Source: Clostridia bacterium (GTDB lineage Bacteria; Bacillota; Clostridia; Christensenellales; Borkfalkiaceae). Taken from it: 6,749 nucleotides of DNA. A model generated the notes under the pieces. It was given only the letters and a program-made list of their open reading frames with translations. It did no database searches and was not told the DNA's origin. Below, one piece after another: positions 1-5,179 of the stretch. The translations under genes and the position numbers were made by a program. Each line of letters opens with the position of its first letter. The stretch's first letter is position 1. The DNA lies in the NCBI GenBank assembly GCA_900767195.1, contig CAAFYG010000077.1, positions 1-6,749 of the forward strand, given 5' to 3'.

Positions 1-31
1 ACTCTTTCCCTACACGACGCTCTTCCGATCT
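1..31. other. Residual Illumina TruSeq adapter (sequencing artefact)
   Basis: The first 31 bases match the 3' part of the TruSeq universal adapter / read-1 primer site, ending in GCTCTTCCGATCT; only the first two adapter bases are missing. Genomic sequence begins at 32. The reverse complement is what read 2 shows when it runs through a short insert, which explains how it was assembled at a contig end. It is not part of the organism, and it truncates the gene at 34-165. Confidence 0.97.
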
Positions 32-33
32 TC

Positions 34-165
34 TTTTTTAACCGATCGGAGATCGCCGGCAATCCCCCTGTACATATCTTCGAGCATCAACGCAGTTTCG
101 TTGCGCTGCGCCACCGAATAGTTCCGCGTTCCGTTTTGCTTTTGCTGAGCGTTCAAATCTGCCAT
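34..165 (-). CDS. Small hypothetical protein, 3' end missing at contig end
   Basis: There are 44 codons from an ATG at 165-163 to the adapter junction, with no stop, so the C-terminus is missing. The start is supported by a GAGGTG ribosome binding site at 170-175, four bases before the ATG, and by a SigA promoter about 100 nt further upstream. The visible part begins MADLNAQQKQNGTRN and is polar and Gln/Asn/Lys-rich, followed by a stretch of likely amphipathic helix with an ALMLEDMYRG segment. There is no signal peptide, membrane segment or cysteine motif. I do not recognise the family. The gene is co-oriented with everything else in the window but has its own promoter. Codons beyond the 44th would come from the adapter and should not be translated. 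Confidence 0.72.
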
Positions 166-240
166 AACACACCTCGTTTCAGATATTTCAAAACCGTTTT
201 CCGCGCCGTTTTCAGTTCGCCGACGGTGAAAAATCGGCTC

Positions 241-256
241 GGGAAAAAAAATTCCC
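241..256 (-). other. Possible 5' leader hairpin
   Basis: GGGAA and TTCCC flank a run of six T on the minus strand, within roughly 10-25 nt of the predicted transcript start for the gene at 34-165. A second potential stem follows (GCCGA/TCGGC around a 10-nt loop, about 219-238). They may only stabilise the 5' end of the RNA. No known riboswitch class is recognised. Confidence 0.3.
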
Positions 257-270
257 TCCGTTCGTATTTA

Positions 271-300
271 ATTATAGCACAAAACCGACGAAAAGGTCAA
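271..300 (-). promoter_or_regulatory. SigA promoter for the 34-165 gene
   Basis: On the minus strand, TTGACC (295-300) and a perfect TATAAT (271-276) are separated by 18 bp. A TGC directly before the -10 makes it an extended -10 promoter. Transcription should start near 264, giving a leader of about 100 nt before the ATG at 165. The upstream stretch 301-357 is A/T-rich, as often seen for UP elements. The match is close to consensus; activity is inferred. Confidence 0.8.
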
Positions 301-393
301 GGATTTTAGCAAAAAAAAACTTGTTTTTTAAGCAAAATTTCAGATTTTTTCGTTTTTTTGCAGGGTGCGACGAATTTTGTCTGCCGCGAGGCG

Positions 394-558
394 TTATTCT
401 TCCTTCTTCACGCCGGACGGACGCCCGATTTCTTCCTTTTCGTACTTGGCGTAAGCCGGAGGCGGCGTTTGATCTTTAAGCGACATGATATACGCCGCGT
501 ACTCCTCTTCCGTAAGTTTATGCACCTTTTCGTTTTTGTTACCGGAATGCTTGCTCAT
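394..558 (-). CDS. Small basic/charged hypothetical protein, 54 aa
   Basis: This is a complete reading frame of 54 codons plus TAA, starting at ATG 558-556, with a GGAGA ribosome binding site at 564-568 five bases upstream. The protein starts MSKHSGNKNEKVHKL and is highly charged. A central TEEEYAAYIMSLKDQ segment should form a helix, followed by a proline patch (TPPPAYAKY) and a Lys/Glu-rich tail ending KKEE. It has no signal peptide, membrane helix or cysteines, so it is probably a soluble cytoplasmic or spore-interior protein. I do not recognise the family. The opposite-strand frame over this region (358-642) has no visible ribosome binding site and looks like a shadow. It lies 76 bp downstream of the ABC exporter gene and could be read from it, but also has a candidate forespore promoter of its own. 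Confidence 0.75.
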   Translation of the reverse strand: MSKHSGNKNEKVHKLTEEEYAAYIMSLKDQTPPPAYAKYEKEEIGRPSGVKKEE

Positions 559-587
559 ACATTTCTCCATCAAAACTATTTCGGAAA

Positions 588-618
588 AAGTATAGCCTTA
601 CGGCGCGAAAATTATTCA
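588..618 (-). promoter_or_regulatory. Candidate forespore (SigF/SigG-like) promoter
   Basis: On the minus strand, TGAATA at 613-618 is followed, 18 bp after it, by TATACTT at 588-594. From memory, the Bacillus SigG consensus is roughly GHATR, 18 bp, CATNHTA: the -35 and spacing fit exactly and the -10 fits at 5 of 7 positions. GGCTATACTT also resembles the SigF -10 with its leading GG. A SigA reading is poor because nothing like TTGACA lies 16-18 bp upstream. The predicted start near 581 gives a 5' leader of about 20-25 nt for the 54-aa gene. This is inference from a short motif. Confidence 0.42.
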
Positions 619-634
619 TTAAAACGACAATTTT

Positions 635-2512
635 TTATGTAAGCGCTTCTTCCGCGGTTTTCGTATTGATATCGTTGAGATTTTTCAGTTCGTAAAATTT
701 GCCTTTTTTCGCCATCAGTTCTTCGTATGTTCCCTCTTCCGCACATTCGCCGTTTTCCATTACGAGAATCCGATCCGCGCCGCGGATTGTGGAAAGTCGG
801 TGTGCCACGATAAACGTTGTTCTTCCCGCAATGCATGAAGAAATGGCTTTCTGCACGTGGTATTCCGAGATATTATCGAGTGCGCTGGTGGCTTCGTCGA
901 AAATGAGAATCGCCGGATTGCGGATGAGCGCGCGGGCAATGGTAACACGCTGCTTTTGCCCGCCCGAAAGTTTATCGCCGTGTTCGCCGATGTCTGTATC
1001 TATTCCACTCGGCAACCCTGCGACGACTTCGGATAAATCGGCAAGCTCTACGGCTTTTTGCAATTCTTCTTCCGTATAGCGGGAAAGCCCGTAGGTGATA
1101 TTATCGCGGATCGAGCCGGCAAACAAAATACTGTTTTGCGGTACGACGGAAATATGATGCCGGTATTCCGATAAATTACACTCGTTAAGCGGCTTTCCGT
1201 CGATAAGCACGCACCCGGATACGGGCGTTAAAAAGCCGATAATGAGATTCATGATCGTGGATTTACCCGAGCCGGACGATCCGACGACGGCGATACATTC
1301 CCCCGCCTTAACTTTCAGCGAGAAATTTTTGATGATATAATCTTCCGCGCCCGGGTATTTATAATACACGTTTCTGAATTCTACGTTGCCGGAAATCGCA
1401 GGCACGGACAGTTTGCCGATATTCATTTCCACGTCTTTCACGCTCATGATTTCCGAAACGGAAGAGAGCGCGTCGAAACCCGCGCCGAGCGAAGGCATGA
1501 CGTTGACGAGCGTGGAAACGTAGGCGCTGAGCGATACGAACATCGTCTGATACAGCACGATGTCGCCCACGGAAATTTTGCCTTTCACCGCAAGCACGGC
1601 GCAGAATACCATACAGGCGGCGGATAAAAACGTATTTAAGCACCACGCCCATGAGCCGAAACGCGCGGCGGTGACGTCCACTTTTTTACCCGCTTCCTCA
1701 ACGCCCGAAATCGAAGTGTTTACGGCGGAAATTTCCGTTTGTTCGAGTCCGTGCGCCTTGGTGATCTGCATCATTTCGAGCATGGTGGCAAGGCGGGCGC
1801 TCATCGTTTCGGTACGCACGCGAAGCTCGCGGTAGCGCGAACGGATTTTTTTGGAAAACAGGCGCGAAAGAAGTACGTTGAACGGCACGACGCACAGGAA
1901 AAACAGGGCGACTATGCCGTTTTTCGAAAACGCGATCACCGTGGCGATCACCGCGCTGACGATATTGGGAATTATCGTATTCACAAGCGAAGAAAACAGC
2001 GTATCGGTCGCGTCGGTATCCTTTAAAAACTTTGCCTGAATCTTCCCCGTTTCCATATCTTTGGCATAAGTGATGGAAAGGCTTTGCAATTTTCTTACCA
2101 CGCAGCTTTTGATGCCCGCGCTGGTGCGGCGCAGCATTTTGCTGATGAGCGTCATGCGCAAAAGCGTTGTAGGCTCGTTCTGCAAGATGGCAATCGTGAT
2201 GACGAGCGCGTCGATCGCAACCGCATGAAGCGCGGCTTGCGCCGTGATCGCCCCGCCGACGGCGCGCGTGACGACGTCGATAATGTCTGCCGTGACGAGC
2301 GGCATCAGCCACACGGGCGCGGTTTGCAGTATGTAAAGAAGGGAAGAAAAAAACAGCGGGCAAAAATTCATTTTAATGATCTTGCCGAAAAATCCGTTCT
2401 TTTTCTTCCCTTTTTTGGTGGTGGTTTCTGCGAAAAGATAATCGTAATCGGGAATAACGTTCGTACATTCCCGCTTGCTTCGCGGCACAGTGCCGTTTTC
2501 CGAGCGATTCAT
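635..2512 (-). CDS. ABC exporter half-transporter (membrane and ATPase fused)
   Basis: This 625-aa protein has the normal length and order for a type IV (MsbA/BmrA-like) ABC exporter. After a basic cytoplasmic tail of about 48 residues come six membrane segments (roughly 49-76, 95-114, 176-196, 200-220, 288-310 and 314-338), then the ATPase domain (about 375-610). All ATPase motifs are intact: Walker A GSSGSGKST at 411-419, Q-loop Gln459, signature LSGGQ at 515-519, Walker B ILIFDE with catalytic Glu540, D-loop SALD at 543-546 and H-loop His571. It should export a hydrophobic substrate such as a drug, lipid or peptide across the inner membrane; the substrate cannot be read from the sequence. 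No second half-transporter is adjacent, so it is a homodimer or its partner is elsewhere. The start at ATG 2512-2510 has GGGAG at 2517-2521. The frame stays open upstream to a TTG at 2620, but that TTG is part of the promoter -35 box. Confidence 0.93.
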   Translation of the reverse strand: MNRSENGTVPRSKRECTNVIPDYDYLFAETTTKKGKKKNGFFGKIIKMNFCPLFFSSLLYILQTAPVWLMPLVTADIIDVVTRAVGGAITAQAALHAVAIDALVITIAILQNEPTTLLRMTLISKMLRRTSAGIKSCVVRKLQSLSITYAKDMETGKIQAKFLKDTDATDTLFSSLVNTIIPNIVSAVIATVIAFSKNGIVALFFLCVVPFNVLLSRLFSKKIRSRYRELRVRTETMSARLATMLEMMQITKAHGLEQTEISAVNTSISGVEEAGKKVDVTAARFGSWAWCLNTFLSAACMVFCAVLAVKGKISVGDIVLYQTMFVSLSAYVSTLVNVMPSLGAGFDALSSVSEIMSVKDVEMNIGKLSVPAISGNVEFRNVYYKYPGAEDYIIKNFSLKVKAGECIAVVGSSGSGKSTIMNLIIGFLTPVSGCVLIDGKPLNECNLSEYRHHISVVPQNSILFAGSIRDNITYGLSRYTEEELQKAVELADLSEVVAGLPSGIDTDIGEHGDKLSGGQKQRVTIARALIRNPAILIFDEATSALDNISEYHVQKAISSCIAGRTTFIVAHRLSTIRGADRILVMENGECAEEGTYEELMAKKGKFYELKNLNDINTKTAEEALT

Positions 2513-2571
2513 ACTTCTCCCGTTTTTTCTTTTTGTATTTTTCGCACGACGCGCGCCGGCGAAAGCTTCGA

Positions 2572-2583
2572 AAAAACGTTTTT
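2572..2583. repeat. 12-bp perfect palindrome near the exporter transcription start
   Basis: AAAAACGTTTTT is a perfect inverted repeat located just downstream of the predicted +1 (about 2585) of the exporter promoter. Its position would suit a repressor operator, but A/T-rich palindromes also arise by chance in this kind of sequence. Confidence 0.3.
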
Positions 2584-2591
2584 GTATGGGT

Positions 2592-2620
2592 AGTATATCA
2601 TAGTTTTTCGCGCTTGTCAA
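2592..2620 (-). promoter_or_regulatory. Strong SigA promoter for the ABC exporter gene
   Basis: On the minus strand, a perfect TTGACA (2615-2620) and TATACT (2592-2597) are separated by the ideal 17 bp, with a TG one base before the -10 (TGATATACT, extended -10). Expected transcription start is about 2585, giving a leader of about 70 nt. The leader has a possible stem, TTTCGC with GCGAAA, spanning 2540-2564. The upstream A/T tracts at 2629-2664 lie where an UP element would be. This is the best promoter match in the window. Confidence 0.9.
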
Positions 2621-2628
2621 CGATTTGG

Positions 2629-2664
2629 CGAAAAATTTTTCGACTTTTTTGCAAAAAATTTTTT
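2629..2664. promoter_or_regulatory. Phased A/T tracts, possible UP element or bent DNA
   Basis: A perfect 14-bp palindrome (CGAAAAATTTTTCG, 2629-2642), a T6 run (2645-2650) and an A6T6 palindrome (2653-2664) follow each other at about one helical turn, immediately upstream of the exporter -35 box. Such tracts typically bend DNA and contact the RNA polymerase alpha subunits. The palindrome could also be an operator. The role is inferred from position and composition. Confidence 0.4.
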
Positions 2665-2682
2665 ATGTGATCGGCTGCCGAT
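2653..2682 (-). terminator. Weak possible terminator after spoIVA
   Basis: A short stem (ATCGG, loop CAG, CCGAT; 2670-2682) begins two bases after the spoIVA stop codon. On the minus strand a T6 run follows only about 11 bases later, so it is not a canonical intrinsic terminator. On the plus strand the same stem is followed directly by T5, but no plus-strand gene needs it. Some read-through into the exporter gene is possible. Confidence 0.3.
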
Positions 2683-2684
2683 TT

Positions 2685-4160
2685 TTAAAGCAAAATGCAG
2701 ATGACGCCGCCTTTACCTTCGTTGACGATTCTGCCCACGGCGCGGCGCATTTTTTTACGCACTTCTGCCGGCATCGCGTAGGATTTGCGCGCCATATCTT
2801 CCGCCACCACGTCGCGCAGGGATCTGCCGAAAATATTGGTATCCCACACCTTATTTTCGTCTTCTTCGTACTCGGCGATGCGTTCTTTCGCAAAGTCTTC
2901 GCCCTGCTTCAGCGTGCCGACGATCGGAGCGGCATCGCCTGTGACGTCTACCTTGATCACATGATAACTCGGCGCGGCAGCGTGGAACGCCACCCCGTAG
3001 CCCGATCCTTTTTTCACCAGTTTCGGCTCGGAAAGACGCATATCTTCTTTGGAAGGCGGCACGGCGCCGTAACCGCACTCGTCGGCCTCTTCCATCGCGG
3101 CTTTGATTTTATCGTAGTTGCGCTTGGCTTCGGCGAGCGATTTTATGTAGGCGAGCAGTTCGGAATCATTGCCGATGGTTTCGCCGCATTCTTCGGAAAG
3201 CACTTTAAAATACAGTTCGGCGCTCGCTTCGAGCCGCACTTCCGCCACGCCTTTGCCGAGATCCATCGCCACGCCGTCCGCACAGGAAAAGCCGTCCGCT
3301 TCGCCGAAAATATTTTCAAGCGCGAAACAATCTTGCATTCTGGTAAGTTTTGCTGCCGCCGCGCGAAGTTTTTCTTCGATCCCCGCGATGACGGCGTGTT
3401 CTTCGGGCAGCGTGCGCACCCATTCGGGCAAATCTATATTCACTCGCACAACGGGAAATTCGAGCAACGCTTTTTGAAAAATCGCACGGATATCTTCTTC
3501 GCTCATCTCTTCCGCGTTGATGGGAATCACGGGCGCGCCGTACTTCTTTTCGAGCGTTGCGGCAAGTTTCGCCGCTGCGGGCGAGTTCGGATCTTTGCAA
3601 TTAAGCACCGCGACGAACGGCTTTTTCTGCTTTTTGATTTCTTTTACGGTGCGTTCTTCCGCCTTTTCGTAGTTTTTGCGCGGAATTTCCGCCACGCTGC
3701 CGTCGGTGGTGACAAGCACTGCGATTGTGGAATGATCTTTGATGACTTTTTCCGTGCCGAGTTCCGCAGCCGCCGTAAATTCGAGCGCGTCTTTGCTCCA
3801 CGGCGTTTTTACAAGGCGCGGCTTGCCGTCCTCTTCGAAGCCGCTTGCGCCTTCTACGGCAAAGCCTACGCAATCCACAAGCCGTATTTTTGCCGTGACG
3901 CCTTCTTTCAGCGCGATTTCCGCCGGCTCGGCAGGCACGAATTTCGGCTCGGTGGTCATTACCGTTTTGCCGGAGCCGGACTGCGGCAGTTCGTCCACCA
4001 TGATTTTTTTGCTGCCGTCGGCGGCGTACGGGATCACAAGGCGTTCCATAAACCGCTTGATAAAAGTGGATTTGCCCGTGCGTACCGGCCCTACTACCCC
4101 TACGTAGATTCCGCCGCCGGCGCGGCTTGACATATCTTCGTATACGTTATATTCCTGCAT
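2685..4160 (-). CDS. spoIVA: Stage IV sporulation protein A, spore coat morphogenetic ATPase
   Basis: SpoIVA is made in the mother cell. It polymerises on the forespore surface with ATP hydrolysis, is held there by SpoVM, and forms the basement layer of the spore coat; it is also needed for the cortex. The 491-aa product matches the usual length (about 492) and aligns without gaps at the N-terminus with the Bacillus protein as I recall it. Walker A GPVRTGKST is at 24-32 with the known catalytic Lys30. DELPQS (56-61) and the sensor TTEPKFVP with Thr69/Thr70 follow, and Walker B LVDCVG contains Asp96. Further conserved blocks include TPW (119-121), HSTI (143-146), the FGRSL segment near the end and a hydrophobic GGVICILL C-terminus, the tail region that contacts the membrane/SpoVM. 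The start at ATG 4160-4158 is chosen because of GGGAGG at 4170-4175 and the family N-terminus; the frame extends 20 codons further, but into the upstream terminator. Confidence 0.98.
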   Translation of the reverse strand: MQEYNVYEDMSSRAGGGIYVGVVGPVRTGKSTFIKRFMERLVIPYAADGSKKIMVDELPQSGSGKTVMTTEPKFVPAEPAEIALKEGVTAKIRLVDCVGFAVEGASGFEEDGKPRLVKTPWSKDALEFTAAAELGTEKVIKDHSTIAVLVTTDGSVAEIPRKNYEKAEERTVKEIKKQKKPFVAVLNCKDPNSPAAAKLAATLEKKYGAPVIPINAEEMSEEDIRAIFQKALLEFPVVRVNIDLPEWVRTLPEEHAVIAGIEEKLRAAAAKLTRMQDCFALENIFGEADGFSCADGVAMDLGKGVAEVRLEASAELYFKVLSEECGETIGNDSELLAYIKSLAEAKRNYDKIKAAMEEADECGYGAVPPSKEDMRLSEPKLVKKGSGYGVAFHAAAPSYHVIKVDVTGDAAPIVGTLKQGEDFAKERIAEYEEDENKVWDTNIFGRSLRDVVAEDMARKSYAMPAEVRKKMRRAVGRIVNEGKGGVICILL

Positions 4161-4204
4161 ATTGAAAAACCTCCCGTTTTCGCCGTAACTTGCATTTTTC
4201 CGCA

Positions 4205-4246
4205 AACAAAAATCCCGCAATAGCGTTATGCTTTACTATATGCGGG
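4205..4246 (-). terminator. Intrinsic terminator of the TPR/HEAT-like operon
   Basis: On the minus strand, CCCGCA pairs with TGCGGG, extended by ATAG/CTAT past a single bulged T, around a 12-nt loop, and is followed by ATTTTTGTTT. It sits 32 bp after the stop of the 4278-5156 gene. T-rich sequence also follows on the plus strand (AAATTTTTCTTTT), so it could work in both directions. The T-tract and paired arms are directly visible. Confidence 0.8.
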
Positions 4247-4263
4247 AAATTTTTCTTTTATGC
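4235..4263 (-). promoter_or_regulatory. Candidate SigE (mother-cell) promoter for spoIVA
   Basis: On the minus strand, GCATAAA (4257-4263) and CATATAGT (4235-4242) are 14 bp apart. From memory, the SigE consensus is about KMATAWW, 14 bp, CATACAMT: the -35 fits at all positions, the -10 at 6 of 8, and the spacing is right. SpoIVA is SigE-controlled in Bacillus, which supports the assignment. Transcription would start near 4228, leaving a leader of about 68 nt. The element overlaps the upstream operon's terminator stem. Confidence 0.6.
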
Positions 4264-4277
4264 GGTTTTTCGTGAGT

Positions 4278-5156
4278 TTACGACAGATCGCCGATGGCGG
4301 AAAAGCCTTCTTTCTGCGATTGATCTTCGATTTTTAAAAAGTCTTCGTCGTGATCGAACGAACGCGGCTCGTTGTATTCGCCGCCAAGCGCTTCGATTGC
4401 GTATTTGAGTTCGCGGAATTCGTTGAAGCCGATTTCGCGGCTTTCGATGCGCTTTAAAAGCGCGGGAAGCGCACGATCGTCGCCATACGCCGCAAGATAT
4501 GAGGCGCGCATCGGGATTTTTTCTTCGTTTTCGCCGAACGCGCTTAAAAGCGTATCAAAAATTTCGTTGCTGCCGAGCGTGACGCGCGATAAAATTTCGA
4601 GCATGTATTCCGCGCGCTTTTCGTTTGCTTCGTTTTCTTTATCCGTCGTTTCTTTCGCCGCTTTATATTTATTGTATGCTTCGAGGGCGCGATCTTTCAC
4701 CTGATCGGCGGCGCATTTCAAGCATTCCGTCACTTCGTTTTCTACCTCTTCGCTCTTTTCTCCGCTTTCAAGCACGGCAAAATATTTATCGAACGCGAGC
4801 GGATCGTCGCCGATGAAATGCACGGCATAAAGCGCGGTTTCTTCGTCCGCCGAATCGAGAAGTTCGAGAATTTTCTCCGTGGGACGGCGTTTTTCCGCTT
4901 CGGCGCAAAGAAATTCCGGCACAGGCACGCCGCTTTGCAAATGCTCGCGAAGCGCGGCGATCAACTCGTCGTCGGACATGCGTGCGTAATATTGCCGAGG
5001 CGTGCAGCCGTATTTGGGAAGATATGTATCGCCGAATTTTTTGTACAGTTGCGGAATGACGTCTTCCCATTCCTTTTCGGTGCGTTTGCCGCCGTTTTTC
5101 TTCATATATTCCGTAAGTTTTTTATCGAATAAACCGTCGAAATCCACAAGTTCCAT
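4278..5156 (-). CDS. Uncharacterised helical protein with HEAT-like repeats, 292 aa
   Basis: I do not recognise a named family. The protein is acidic, soluble and almost all helical, with no signal peptide or membrane segment. Residues 93-124 (TEKILELLDSADEETALYAV and on) and 215-259 (ASYLAAYGDDRALPALLKRI, then an Ala-rich helix ending EALGGE) look like paired antiparallel helices of HEAT-type repeats, in which a Gly-Asp turn is common. Between them, about 130-182, lies a highly charged stretch that may be a long helix or linker. The last 30 residues are charged and probably flexible. HEAT-like proteins usually act as binding scaffolds, so a protein-interaction role is inferred. The ATG at 5156-5154 has GGAGAG at 5161-5166. 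It starts 23 bp after the TPR gene's stop, so the two are almost certainly co-transcribed; a terminator follows before spoIVA. Confidence 0.88.
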   Translation of the reverse strand: MELVDFDGLFDKKLTEYMKKNGGKRTEKEWEDVIPQLYKKFGDTYLPKYGCTPRQYYARMSDDELIAALREHLQSGVPVPEFLCAEAEKRRPTEKILELLDSADEETALYAVHFIGDDPLAFDKYFAVLESGEKSEEVENEVTECLKCAADQVKDRALEAYNKYKAAKETTDKENEANEKRAEYMLEILSRVTLGSNEIFDTLLSAFGENEEKIPMRASYLAAYGDDRALPALLKRIESREIGFNEFRELKYAIEALGGEYNEPRSFDHDEDFLKIEDQSQKEGFSAIGDLS

Positions 5157-5179
5157 TGTTCTCTCCGTTTTTTATTTTT

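Noticed and set aside
43..50. GATCGGA resembling the start of a second adapter copy
   Set aside because: The match is only seven bases and lies in a continuous coding frame of the small gene; chance is sufficient.
358..642. Plus-strand frame of 94 codons
   Set aside because: It lies opposite the 54-aa gene and its promoter, begins at a non-ATG codon in a T-rich tract, and has no ribosome binding site.
1698..2363. Alternative minus-strand frame of 221 codons inside the exporter gene
   Set aside because: It is an out-of-frame shadow rich in Arg, His and Ala, while the main frame carries the intact transporter sequence.
2513..2620. Longer exporter start at the TTG near 2620 (36 extra codons)
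   Set aside because: That TTG is the first half of the TTGACA -35 box and the extra codons read through the -10 and leader; the ATG at 2512 has its own ribosome binding site.
2625..4130. Long plus-strand frame of 501 codons opposite spoIVA
   Set aside because: It is antisense to a certain gene, has His/Phe/Arg-rich low-complexity composition and no family resemblance; it is a shadow produced by codon bias.
4161..4220. Longer spoIVA start at the TTG near 4220 (20 extra codons)
   Set aside because: It begins in the terminator stem, has no ribosome binding site, and the ATG at 4160 matches the known SpoIVA N-terminus.
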